From Allopusillimonas sp008369125 (lineage in GTDB: Bacteria > Pseudomonadota > Gammaproteobacteria > Burkholderiales > Burkholderiaceae_B): a stretch of DNA of 64,000 nt. The position numbers and the translations under genes are program-made. The notes under the pieces are model-generated. The model was not told the DNA's origin. It saw nothing but the letters and a program-made list of their open reading frames with translations, and made no database searches. The stretch lies in the NCBI RefSeq assembly GCF_008369125.1, contig NZ_VOAY01000004.1, forward strand, positions 1 to 64,000, given 5' to 3'. Within the stretch, counting starts at the first letter, position 1, and each line of letters starts with the position of its first letter. Shown piece after piece: positions 42,825-53,115 of the stretch.

Positions 42825-43613
42825 TTAAGCGCCCAATGGAACCAAACCGCCATCCATGGTCACCAGCGCACCGGTCACATAACTTGCACGCGCAGACGCC
42901 AGAAACAACGCGGTATCGGCTACTTCTTCAGGCCGCGCCAAACGGCCCAGCGGTATGCGTTGCTCCATGGCCTGGCGCAGAACTTCGACAGACTCGCCTG
43001 TACGGGATGCTTCGGCGTCCAGCCGACCCTGTACCCTGCCTGTCAGCGTTGGACCGGGGTTTATCGCATTGATACGTATGCCCTTAGACCCCCAGGCATT
43101 GGCTAGCCCTGCAGACGCCAACATCAGCGCCGCGTTGGCTGAACCACCCGGCAAGTGAACCGGACTGGCAACGCGACCGCCATTACCAATAACGTTGACA
43201 ATGGCACCAGCGCCCATTTCGATCATGCCTTTGAGCACTGCGTCCATGGCGTTGATATAAGGGAAAAACTTGGCATCCATGGCATCGCGCCATGATTCGG
43301 GCACAAGCGCCTCAGGCGGATAGCGCCGAGCAGCACCCGCGCAGTTAACCAGCACATCGATGGGCCCCAAAGCTTCTTTAATCCCCAGCACCATACTCTC
43401 AGCAGCAACTGCATTGCTGAGGTCTGCCGCCTGAACATGGACATTAAAGCCGGCCTGCGCCAGTTCTTGCTGCGCCGCATGGAGGTTTTCAGTACTACGC
43501 GACACAATGGCAACACGCGCACCTTCGCGCGCAAACGCATGTGCACATGCAAGGCCGATGCCCTTGCTGCCGCCCGTCACCACCACTACCTTACCTGCCA
43601 GTTCGAGATCCAT
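42825..43613 (-). CDS. SDR-family protein lacking the usual Ser-Tyr-Lys residues
   Basis: 262 residues from the ATG at 43613, with AAGGGAT upstream. The NAD(P) loop VTGGSKGIGLACAHAFA and VLVNCAGAARRY are normal. In the catalytic zone the text is VNVIGNGGRVASPVHLPGGS then ANAALMLASAG: where classical SDRs have Ser, then YxASK, this protein has Gly/Asn, Gly and Asn. The C-terminal half is normal (INAINPGPTLTGRV, VTGALVTMDGGLVPLG). It may use other residues, bind without catalysis, or belong to a variant subgroup. It is monocistronic. Confidence 0.8.
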   Translation of the reverse strand: MDLELAGKVVVVTGGSKGIGLACAHAFAREGARVAIVSRSTENLHAAQQELAQAGFNVHVQAADLSNAVAAESMVLGIKEALGPIDVLVNCAGAARRYPPEALVPESWRDAMDAKFFPYINAMDAVLKGMIEMGAGAIVNVIGNGGRVASPVHLPGGSANAALMLASAGLANAWGSKGIRINAINPGPTLTGRVQGRLDAEASRTGESVEVLRQAMEQRIPLGRLARPEEVADTALFLASARASYVTGALVTMDGGLVPLGA

Positions 43614-43715
43614 GCTTATCCCTTGTAATGTGGAAATCTGCCTACATGCACACCTCATCCTGCGGGACGAGGTCGAGCGTGGAAGCTGTCATCTGAAGCC
43701 CCAGGCCTCTGCGAT

Positions 43716-43757
43716 TAAAAACCAAGAGCCCTCGGCCACAAGGTCGAAGGCTCTTTA
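43716..43757 (-). terminator. Terminator of serS
   Basis: AAGAGCCCTCGG (43724-43735) pairs with TCGAAGGCTCTT (43744-43755) apart from small internal mismatches; on the minus strand the stem is followed by GGTTTTTAA. It lies 52 bases beyond the serS stop. Confidence 0.7.
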
Positions 43758-43808
43758 ATACTACACCTGATCATAGATCGTGCGTCACGGGTATACCAAC
43801 GCGGCAAC

Positions 43809-45164
43809 TTAGGCGGTCTTGAGCACCTTAAGCCCGCCCATATAGGGTCGCAATACTTCAGGTACGACAACACTGCCGTCTTCCTGTTGATAATTTTCAA
43901 GCACAGCCACCAGTGCCCTGCCCACAGCAAGGCCTGAGCCGTTAAGCGTATGAAGATATTCGGGCTTGCCTTTTTCAGGGCGATACCGCGCCTGCAGGCG
44001 GCGCGCCTGGAAGGCTTCGCAGTTGGAAATCGATGAAATTTCGCGCCAGGTATTTTGAGCCGGCAGCCATACCTCGATGTCATAGGTTTTGGCAGACGAG
44101 AAGCCCGTATCGCCGGTACACAGCAACACAACGCGGTATGCGACGCCAAGGCGTTGCAACACGGCCTCAGCATGGGACACAATTTCTTCGAGCGCATGAT
44201 ACGAGGTATCGGGGTGCACGATTTGTACCAACTCAACTTTGTCGAACTGATGTTGACGTATTACGCCGCGCACATCGCGCCCGCCGCTGCCCGCTTCAGA
44301 GCGGAAGCACGGCGTATGGGCGGTAAGTTTGAGAGGCAGCTCGCTATACGGGACAATGGTATCGCGCACCGAACCCGTAAGCGTAATTTCAGACGTTGAG
44401 ATAAGAAAGAGGTCTTGTGCGTCGTCTTGCTGCTCGCCCTCAACAGCGCCCTCTTCTTCGTGGGCACCACCTTTGGTTACCCAGAACATGTCGTCTTTGA
44501 ACTTGGGCAACTGGCCTGTACCAAAAAGGGTGGCACTGTTGACAATGTACGGCGTGTAGCACTCGGTGTAGCCGTGTTCGTCCGTCTGCAGATCAAGCAT
44601 AAACTGCGCAAGTGCGCGATGCAGGCGTGCCATCTGGCCGCGCAACATCATGAAGCGCGAGCCTGACAGCTTTCGTGCAGTTTCAAAATCAAGCCCCAGC
44701 GGTTCGCCGACATCAACGTGGTCACGCGGTACAAACGAGAACGGCAGCGGGTTGCCACTGTTATCCGTTTGCATGCCGGGCGGCAACCAGCGGCGTTGCT
44801 CGACATTGTCATTTTCATCTTTACCCGCTGGCACACTTTCGTGTGGCAAATTGGGTATGGTCATGAGCCAGTCGCTCAGCTCATGCTGCACATCTGAAAG
44901 TGCGAGTTCAAGTTCTTTGAGACGAGTCGGTATCTGCTGCGACTCAGCCATTTCCTGGCTGGCATCTTCGCCTTTGGACTTAAGTTGCCCAATCAGTTTG
45001 GAAACCGTATTACGGCGTGCCTGCAAGGTTTCGGTTTCGACCTGAACAGACTTGCGGCGCGCCTCAAGCTGATTAAAGCGATCGGCGTCAAACTGAACGC
45101 CACGCGATGCCAGCGCCTTGACGACGGCAGGCAGATCTTTGCGCAACTGATTGGGGTCTAACAT
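43809..45164 (-). CDS. serS: Seryl-tRNA synthetase
   Basis: 451 residues. It charges tRNA-Ser with serine in the cytoplasm. The N-terminal part (about 25-105) is the long coiled-coil arm that binds the variable arm of tRNA-Ser. The class II core has ISTSEITLTGSVRDT, motif 2 in PCFRSEAGSGGRDVRGVIRQ, and motif 3 in LNGSGLAVGRALVAVLENYQ. A short Glu/Asp/Gln-rich insert (HEEEGAVEGEQQDDAQ, about 230) is not standard but does not touch the active site. It follows rarA by 69 bases. Confidence 0.97.
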   Translation of the reverse strand: MLDPNQLRKDLPAVVKALASRGVQFDADRFNQLEARRKSVQVETETLQARRNTVSKLIGQLKSKGEDASQEMAESQQIPTRLKELELALSDVQHELSDWLMTIPNLPHESVPAGKDENDNVEQRRWLPPGMQTDNSGNPLPFSFVPRDHVDVGEPLGLDFETARKLSGSRFMMLRGQMARLHRALAQFMLDLQTDEHGYTECYTPYIVNSATLFGTGQLPKFKDDMFWVTKGGAHEEEGAVEGEQQDDAQDLFLISTSEITLTGSVRDTIVPYSELPLKLTAHTPCFRSEAGSGGRDVRGVIRQHQFDKVELVQIVHPDTSYHALEEIVSHAEAVLQRLGVAYRVVLLCTGDTGFSSAKTYDIEVWLPAQNTWREISSISNCEAFQARRLQARYRPEKGKPEYLHTLNGSGLAVGRALVAVLENYQQEDGSVVVPEVLRPYMGGLKVLKTA

Positions 45165-45233
45165 AAATAACCAATAAAAAAGTAAGTAACAGACCTATGC
45201 TGGCAGGGCTTGCAGCCCCTGGGTACAGGCTGG

Positions 45234-46919
<1,686 letters not shown>

Positions 46920-46925
46920 GCCGGC

Positions 46926-47546
46926 CTATTTCATGTTGACCACATCTACGCCAGGAGGAGGATCAAACTTGAACTCACCGGCGGGAAGCTTGGGATTGAC
47001 AACGAGTTTTTGAAACTCAATTCGCGTAGTTTGGCCAAAGGAATCTAGCAGCTCGAGCCTGGCCGGAAGCCCCTTGGCAAAGCCGATATCCACATGCGTA
47101 AACCCGGCGTCGGCTGAACGTGGAATGGCACGCAGCCACTCAAGCCCATCGCGCGCCTTTTGCGGCTCAAGCGTAAAGGCGTCTTCAAGAGAGCCTGAGC
47201 CAAACAGAATGGCTGCCGGCGAAGCGCCGATTGACTGATCTACGTTACGCACCGTGACTTGAAGCAGGTCAGGGTCGTATTGATAAATGACTTTGCCGTC
47301 GGACACGATAAGCTGCTCATAAGGCTTGAGCACTGACCATTTGAACTGCCCTGGGCGACGAAACGAAAACTCGCCCGACTGAGGCGACTTGCTTTGGTTT
47401 TGAGCAAGCACCTGTTGAGTGAACTGGCCGGATGCAGCCGGCACATCTGCGATGAATGTGCGCAACTGCTGGATGGCATCCGCCGACCAGACCGTAAACG
47501 GCATGGCAGCCAGCACGGTGGCCGCCAGAATAGATTTAATCTTCAT
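46926..47546 (-). CDS. lolA: Outer-membrane lipoprotein carrier protein LolA
   Basis: 206 residues from the ATG at 47546, where a Sec signal peptide begins (KIKSILAATVLAAMPFTVWS, cut before ADAIQ). LolA shuttles lipoproteins across the periplasm to LolB. Mature text fits: ASGQFTQQVLAQ, SGEFSFRRPGQFKWSVLKPY, IVSDGKVIYQYDPDLLQVTV and the end GEFKFDPPPGVDVV. It overlaps the end of ftsK by 11 bases and is followed by rarA seven bases on, an order common in this family of bacteria. Confidence 0.95.
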   Translation of the reverse strand: MKIKSILAATVLAAMPFTVWSADAIQQLRTFIADVPAASGQFTQQVLAQNQSKSPQSGEFSFRRPGQFKWSVLKPYEQLIVSDGKVIYQYDPDLLQVTVRNVDQSIGASPAAILFGSGSLEDAFTLEPQKARDGLEWLRAIPRSADAGFTHVDIGFAKGLPARLELLDSFGQTTRIEFQKLVVNPKLPAGEFKFDPPPGVDVVNMK

Positions 47547-49890
47547 TGGACGCGTTTCCTGCAGGCACCAGAATTTCACGATTACCGTTGGACTGCATGG
47601 CCGATACCACGCCAGATTGCTCCATTTGCTCCAGCAACCTTGCTGCACGGTTATAACCTATACGCAGATGGCGCTGTACAGAAGAAATGGATGCCCGACG
47701 GTTTTTAAGAATAACCTCGACAGCCTGATCATACAGGGGATCGGATTCGGCGTCGGCGAAGCCGGTTACACCACCTACCCCGTCGCCTGTTTCGCCCTCA
47801 AGCGAGCCCTCGAGCAGCCCATCAATATAGTTGGGCTCACCCTGCGCCTTCAAAGACTCGACCACACGGTGCACCTCGTCGTCGTTCACAAAGGCGCCAT
47901 GAACACGAACAGGCAGGCCGCTGCCCGGTGGCATATACAACATATCGCCCTGCCCCAGCAGGGTTTCGGCGCCCATTTGATCGAGAATTGTGCGTGAGTC
48001 GATCTTGGACGACACCTGGAACGCGATTCGCGTGGGGATATTAGCCTTGATAAGACCGGTGATGACATCAACGCTTGGCCGCTGCGTGGCCAGGATAAGG
48101 TGTATACCTGCTGCGCGCGCCTTCTGAGCCAAACGCGCGATTAGTTCTTCGATCTTTTTGCCCACAACCATCATAAGGTCGGCCAACTCATCGATAACCA
48201 CCACAATCATGGGCAGCGTACTGAGTGGTTCAGGGGCGTCAGGCGTGAGTGAAAACGGGTTGGGGATCGGCTCCTCGCGCTTGGCCGCATCACGAATTTT
48301 ATTGTTGTAGCCTGCCAGATTGCGCACACCCATTTTGCTCATGAGACGGTAGCGCTTTTCCATTTCGCCTACGCACCAGTTCAGGGCGTTGGCGGCATGC
48401 CGCATGTCAGTGACCACGGGTGCGAGCAAATGAGGAATGCCTTCGTAAACGCTCATTTCGAGCATTTTTGGGTCGATAAGAATAAGGCGAACCTGGCTGG
48501 CATCAGCCTTGTAGAGCAACGACAGAATCATGGCGTTGATACCCACCGACTTACCCGACCCTGTTGTGCCCGCCACCAGAAGGTGAGGCATTTTGCTTAA
48601 ATCAGCCACCATGGGGTTGCCGGCAATATCTTTGCCCAACGCCATAGTTAGCATGGAAGCACTGGCATGATAGGTTTGCGAGCCTATGATCTCAGACAGC
48701 TTGACCATTTGCCGCTTGGGGTTAGGCAACTCAAGACCCATCAGGTTTTTGCCTGGTATGGTTTCGACCACACGGATGCTGACCAGACTGAGCGCTCGCG
48801 CCAGGTCTTTGGCCAGATTGACGATCTGGCTGCCCTTGACGCCGGTGGCGGGCTCGATTTCATAGCGGGTAATGACGGGGCCAGCCTGAGCGGCCACAAC
48901 GACCACACTGACACCAAAATCAGACAGCTTTTTCTCTATGAGACGTGAGGTGTACTCGATCGTGTCGGGTGAAACGGTTTCACCGGTTTCGACCGGCATG
49001 TCGAGCAAGTCAACCGTAGGCAGATCAGCACCTACGCCCTCGGGGTCGCGCGGCACGGTGAACAGGGCCTTCTGTTTCTCTTTTTCGACGCGCGGTGATT
49101 TGGGCACCGACGTAACAGCCGGTTCTATACGTACGGGTTGATGGACAAATTTTTCTTGTTTGACCACCACGCTTTCATTGCGCTCGGCTTTCTTGGCGGC
49201 ACCAAGCTTGCGGTCTTCGCGGGCGTCTTTGAGTTCAAGCACACGCTTGAAACTGCGCTCAATGAAGGTTCCGACGCGCTCAGCCACATGCAGCCATGAA
49301 AACCCGAAAAACAGGCTGGCCCCAACGGCGGCAAACACCAGCAACAAAAAGGTGCAACCAGTAAGCCCCATGGCCATGGACATGCCCTGAGCCAGTAGCT
49401 GCCCCAATTGGCCACCTGCGCCGGCTGGCAAATGCGCAATTTTCTCATTAAGCTGTAATGCTTCAATGCCCATTACGCCCACAAACATCAGGAAAAAACC
49501 AATGCCGACCTCCCATTTGACACGCGGTAGCGGTGGTTCTTTACTGGGTATGAGAACGCTGGTCAGTCGATAAAACCCCTGGATGACACGCTGGGCAAGT
49601 AGCACAACCCATAACCAGGCAGAATAGCCGAACAGAAAAAGCATGAAATCGGATATATATGCTCCCAGGGTGCCCCCTCGATTAAGCGTGCTGCCCGAGG
49701 TGATCGAATGCGACCACGCCGGGTCGGTAGCATGCCAGGTGGCAAGCACAAGACCCAGCCAAGCGGCAAGCGCAGCAAAGACGATCCAGCGAGCTTCACG
49801 CAGCAAACTGGAGAGCCGAGACTGGAGAGGAGAGGGCCCATTTCGCACGTTGCGGGAGGACCTTGGAGATGTCGCAGGTAATCTAGCCAT
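47536..49890 (-). CDS. ftsK: DNA translocase FtsK
   Basis: 784 residues. It pumps DNA at the septum and triggers dimer resolution at dif. The N-terminal part (about 30-200) has four or five membrane helices; a linker rich in Lys, Glu and Pro follows (about 215-280); the alpha-beta motor spans about 285-690 with Walker A LLVAGTTGSGKSVGINAMIL and Walker B MIVVVIDELADLMM; the gamma winged helix is the last 65 residues (VILKNRRASISSVQRHLRIG then YNRAARLLEQME). The linker is short, as usual in this group. All motifs are present. Confidence 0.97.
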   Translation of the reverse strand: MARLPATSPRSSRNVRNGPSPLQSRLSSLLREARWIVFAALAAWLGLVLATWHATDPAWSHSITSGSTLNRGGTLGAYISDFMLFLFGYSAWLWVVLLAQRVIQGFYRLTSVLIPSKEPPLPRVKWEVGIGFFLMFVGVMGIEALQLNEKIAHLPAGAGGQLGQLLAQGMSMAMGLTGCTFLLLVFAAVGASLFFGFSWLHVAERVGTFIERSFKRVLELKDAREDRKLGAAKKAERNESVVVKQEKFVHQPVRIEPAVTSVPKSPRVEKEKQKALFTVPRDPEGVGADLPTVDLLDMPVETGETVSPDTIEYTSRLIEKKLSDFGVSVVVVAAQAGPVITRYEIEPATGVKGSQIVNLAKDLARALSLVSIRVVETIPGKNLMGLELPNPKRQMVKLSEIIGSQTYHASASMLTMALGKDIAGNPMVADLSKMPHLLVAGTTGSGKSVGINAMILSLLYKADASQVRLILIDPKMLEMSVYEGIPHLLAPVVTDMRHAANALNWCVGEMEKRYRLMSKMGVRNLAGYNNKIRDAAKREEPIPNPFSLTPDAPEPLSTLPMIVVVIDELADLMMVVGKKIEELIARLAQKARAAGIHLILATQRPSVDVITGLIKANIPTRIAFQVSSKIDSRTILDQMGAETLLGQGDMLYMPPGSGLPVRVHGAFVNDDEVHRVVESLKAQGEPNYIDGLLEGSLEGETGDGVGGVTGFADAESDPLYDQAVEVILKNRRASISSVQRHLRIGYNRAARLLEQMEQSGVVSAMQSNGNREILVPAGNASNED

Positions 49891-49934
49891 GTACTCATTA
49901 TAATTGGCTGTTCATTTTTTTCGGATTTTCTGTA

Positions 49935-50894
49935 ATGTCAGCACCTAAACATGCCAAAGTATTGATCCTGGGCTCCGGCCCGGCCGGTTACAGCGCGGCC
50001 GTTTATGCGGCGCGCGCCAACCTCGAGCCCGTGCTGGTTACGGGTCTTGAACAGGGTGGTCAACTAATGACCACCACCGATGTCGACAATTGGCCGGCAG
50101 ACGCCGAGGGCGTGCAAGGCCCTGACCTGATGCAGCGCTTCCAGGCACACGCAGAACGCTTCAATACCGAAATGGTGTTTGACCATATCGCTGAAGTCGA
50201 CTTGTCCAAGCGGCCTTTTTCGCTCACAGGTGACACCGGGGCCCAATATACCTGCGATGCGCTCATTATTTCCACAGGCGCGTCCGCCCAATACCTGGGC
50301 TTGCCGTCCGAGCACGAGTTCATGGGACGTGGGGTGTCGGCCTGTGCCACCTGCGACGGTTTTTTCTATAAAAACCAAGACGTCATTGTTGTCGGCGGCG
50401 GTAACACTGCGGTCGAAGAGGCTCTTTACCTGTCCAACATATGTCGCACGGTCACCCTGGTGCACAGACGCGACAAATTCCGCGCCGAACCCATTTTGGT
50501 CGACAAAATGATGGATAAGGTCAATAACGGCAATATGCGGCTCAAGCTGTTTTGCGAACTTGAAGAGGTGCTCGGCGATAAGTCTGGGGTAACAGGTGCC
50601 CGTCTACGCAACAATCAAACTGACACCACTGAAGATATGGATGTAACAGGCGTATTCATCGCCATCGGCCACAAGCCCAATACGTCGATTTTTGCTGGCA
50701 AACTCGACATGGAAAATGGCTACATCATCACCCGCAGCGGTTTGCAGGGTTTAGCCACCATGACCTCCGTACCGGGCGTTTTTGCCGCTGGCGACGTTCA
50801 GGATCATGTTTACCGTCAGGCCATCACCAGTGCCGGCACAGGCTGCATGGCAGCGCTAGACGCCCAGCGCTGGCTGGAGAATGCCGAGCAGTAA
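49935..50894 (+). CDS. trxB: Thioredoxin reductase
   Basis: 319 residues. It reduces thioredoxin with NADPH through FAD and a Cys pair. FAD loop: LILGSGPAGYSAAVYAARAN (about 10-29); redox pair in SACATCDGFFYK (about 136-145); NADPH loop VIVVGGGNTAVEEALYLSN; FAD C-terminal motif GVFAAGDVQDHVYRQAITSA. The gene is divergent from ftsK, and the Smr-domain gene starts inside its last 14 bases. Confidence 0.97.
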   Translation: MSAPKHAKVLILGSGPAGYSAAVYAARANLEPVLVTGLEQGGQLMTTTDVDNWPADAEGVQGPDLMQRFQAHAERFNTEMVFDHIAEVDLSKRPFSLTGDTGAQYTCDALIISTGASAQYLGLPSEHEFMGRGVSACATCDGFFYKNQDVIVVGGGNTAVEEALYLSNICRTVTLVHRRDKFRAEPILVDKMMDKVNNGNMRLKLFCELEEVLGDKSGVTGARLRNNQTDTTEDMDVTGVFIAIGHKPNTSIFAGKLDMENGYIITRSGLQGLATMTSVPGVFAAGDVQDHVYRQAITSAGTGCMAALDAQRWLENAEQ

Positions 50895-51705
50895 AGGCAG
50901 GCGGCAGGTCAGGCTGGCCCACGGTCTGGCTGACCTCAAGCGCCTGCACACTAAGCCCGCCGTCCAGGCTGACGCGCACAAGGCTGGCAGCAATGCCAGC
51001 CAGACACCTGGTAGCCGCGCGCCAGCGCACACTGACGTCACCGCCTCCCGTCCCCAAAAGAGGGGTTCGGTTATGCCCGGCAAGCAGCAGCACACCGGCC
51101 TTTCACCTCATCCTGATAGCGCTGGCCAACGGCCTTCAAGCAAAGAGTCACTGCTCAGCCCCGAAGACATTGCGCTCTTCAAGCGCGCGACTTTGCTGGT
51201 AACCCCGCTAAAAAATAGCCGTCGAGCCATCCTGCACGCCACCCCTACAGGTGCTGCAGATATGCTTGCTCAGCGACGCCAGCGTGCTCTCGGTGTTGAA
51301 GCACTTCCCCTGCCCTTGCTGTCAGATCAATTCCACCCTGTTACGCAAGGCGATGACGATGCACCCTATCTGCGACGAGGCCATGGCACCGACTTGCTCA
51401 AAGGCCTGAAACGGGGCAAGTGGGTTCCGGGCGCGAGCCTTGACCTGCACGGCAATACGATAGAGCAGGCGGGTGAACGCCTGGATCGCTTTCTGTCGTC
51501 ATGCCTTGATCACCAGATCCGCTGTGTGCGCATTATTCACGGTAAAGGGTATGGTTCTCGTGATGGTGAACCCGTACTCAAGCAGTCCGTCCGACGGTGG
51601 CTCATGCAACTGGACGATATCATCGCCTACACCGAATGCTCCGAGAACACTGGCGGCGCAGGCGCCGTGTTGGTGTTGTTGCGTCTGCGGCAACGCTCCG
51701 CTTAA
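50881..51705 (+). CDS. Smr-domain protein
   Basis: 274 residues. The first 75 are low-complexity and basic, followed by a DUF1832/YdaL-type stretch (SPEDIALFKRATLLVTPLKN). The Smr domain is at about 180-262: ASLDLHGNTIEQAGERLDRF, CVRIIHGKGYGSRDGEPVLK and a short end. It carries both the LDLHG and GKG boxes thought to form a nuclease or nucleic-acid binding site. The ATG overlaps trxB by 14 bases, so translation may be coupled. The start could also be further in, near the Smr part. Confidence 0.82.
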   Translation: MPSSKGRRQVRLAHGLADLKRLHTKPAVQADAHKAGSNASQTPGSRAPAHTDVTASRPQKRGSVMPGKQQHTGLSPHPDSAGQRPSSKESLLSPEDIALFKRATLLVTPLKNSRRAILHATPTGAADMLAQRRQRALGVEALPLPLLSDQFHPVTQGDDDAPYLRRGHGTDLLKGLKRGKWVPGASLDLHGNTIEQAGERLDRFLSSCLDHQIRCVRIIHGKGYGSRDGEPVLKQSVRRWLMQLDDIIAYTECSENTGGAGAVLVLLRLRQRSA

Positions 51706-51748
51706 TCGCGGTCTGACCACCGCTCATTATTAGCAAAGAAGCACGCAA

Positions 51749-52078
51749 ATGAACTGGCTTTTCCTGAGCATTGCTATAGGTGCTGAAATTATCGCCACAA
51801 CGGCGCTAAAAGCATCCCACAGCTTTACCCGGCTTTACCCCTCAGCCATTACCGTTTTGGGGTACTGCCTGTCTTTCTTTTGCCTTTCTCTCGCCCTGCG
51901 CACCATCCCTGTTGGTATTGCCTATGCCATTTGGTCAGGCGCGGGCATTGTTGCCATTTCCATTATTGGCTATCTTGTCTTCAGGCAAACACTTGATACT
52001 GCCGGTTTTATTGGCATTGGTCTAATTCTGGCTGGCGTTATCGTACTGAACGTATTTTCAAAAACAACCGTCCACTGA
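51749..52078 (+). CDS. emrE-like: SMR-family multidrug efflux transporter (EmrE-like)
   Basis: 109 residues with four membrane helices. The essential Glu is in FLSIAIGAEIIATTALKASH (residue 13); family text also includes GYCLSFFCLSLALRTIPVGI and AYAIWSGAGIVAISIIGYLV. These small dimers exchange protons for cationic drugs or guanidinium-like compounds. The text fits the EmrE/Mmr group better than SugE/Gdx. It is followed by a strong terminator. Confidence 0.9.
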   Translation: MNWLFLSIAIGAEIIATTALKASHSFTRLYPSAITVLGYCLSFFCLSLALRTIPVGIAYAIWSGAGIVAISIIGYLVFRQTLDTAGFIGIGLILAGVIVLNVFSKTTVH

Positions 52079-52103
52079 CGCTGCCGGGCACGAAATGACA
52101 AAA

Positions 52104-52152
52104 GGCTGGCATGTGTTAAACACATGCCAGCCCCTGCTTTTTTTATTTTTTA
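52104..52152 (+). terminator. Strong terminator after the SMR transporter
   Basis: GGCTGGCATGTG (52104-52115) and its exact complement (52121-52132) flank a five-base loop, followed by CCTGC and a T-rich tract. On the other strand the stem is followed by TTTT, so it may also stop transcripts from sodA. Confidence 0.88.
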
Positions 52153-52335
52153 TTGGACCCGCAACTTTTTTTATTACCGATTACCCGGCTGCCCATGCAG
52201 GGCTATGTCTCCTCACCTGCATGGCAAGATTGTGCACCATAACTTGCATTTGGACACTTAGGGTATGCACTAGTTTTATGCCTTAGGGCTAAAATAAATC
52301 GTGAAAATGTATGCCAAAACAATAAAACCCCGGTT

Positions 52336-52950
52336 TTACGCGATGGCAACCTCAAATCTGTTTTCAACTTCAAGCCAGTTAATAACCTTATAAAACGCCG
52401 ATACATACTCGTGCCGACGGTTTTGATATTTAAGGTAATAAGCGTGCTCCCATACATCAAGGCCCAAAATAGGCGTATTGCCATGCATCAGCGGGCTATC
52501 TTGATTTGCGGTGTCTTCCACAATAAGTGTGCCCCCTGAAGTTACACTTAGCCAGGCCCATCCACTGCCGAAGCGGCTCAATGCCGCCTGCGTAAAGGCC
52601 TCGCGAAAGCGATCTTCACCCCCTAATGCGTTTTGTATCGCCTGTGCCAGACGGCCACGCGGCGCACGCTCCCCGTTTGGCGCCATTACCGACCAGAACA
52701 TGCTGTGGTTGGCATGCCCACCACCATGATTGCGAACCGCCGTACGAACAGGTTGTGGCAGGGAGTCAAGCCGCATCACCAATGATTCGACGGGCTCATC
52801 GGCAGCCACCCCTGCGCGCTCAAGCGCCGCATTAAGGTTATCAACGTAGGCCTGGTGGTGACGTGAGTGGTGAATTTGCATGGTTTTGGTGTCAATATGA
52901 GGCTCAAGCGCATCATATGCATAGGGCAACGGCAACAAGCTATAGGCCAT
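52336..52950 (-). CDS. sodA: Superoxide dismutase, Mn type
   Basis: 204 residues. It converts superoxide to peroxide and oxygen in the cytoplasm. Metal ligands: His in TMQIHHSRHHQAYVD, His in GGGHANHSMFWSVM, and the DVWEHAYYLKYQNRR block with Asp and His. The text GGGHANHSMFW and the TANQDSPLM segment, with Gln where Fe enzymes have AxxATPL, mark a Mn enzyme. A near-perfect Fur box lies 21 bases upstream of the ATG, as in E. coli sodA, which is induced when iron is scarce. Confidence 0.92.
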   Translation of the reverse strand: MAYSLLPLPYAYDALEPHIDTKTMQIHHSRHHQAYVDNLNAALERAGVAADEPVESLVMRLDSLPQPVRTAVRNHGGGHANHSMFWSVMAPNGERAPRGRLAQAIQNALGGEDRFREAFTQAALSRFGSGWAWLSVTSGGTLIVEDTANQDSPLMHGNTPILGLDVWEHAYYLKYQNRRHEYVSAFYKVINWLEVENRFEVAIA

Positions 52951-52970
52951 AGAAACACTCCCGTATAAAT

Positions 52971-52989
52971 GTTAATGATAATCATTATT
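52971..52989. promoter_or_regulatory. Fur box upstream of sodA
   Basis: GTTAATGATAATCATTATT matches 17 of 19 positions of the Fur consensus. It lies 21 bases upstream of sodA and is followed by GATAATAAC, which overlaps a second partial site, so two Fur dimers may bind. Iron repression of the Mn enzyme is the expected result. It is far enough from the divergent monooxygenase gene (53116) that control of that gene is uncertain. Confidence 0.8.
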
Positions 52990-53115
52990 GATAATAACAT
53001 TCGGGCCGACCATGCTTGTAGCCAACTGTTTGATCGCATTAATCATTTCGCAAATACTTTCAATGTTTTTCACATATATACTCTCCGGCACGTCTGAAGC
53101 GCTCACACTTGGTGC

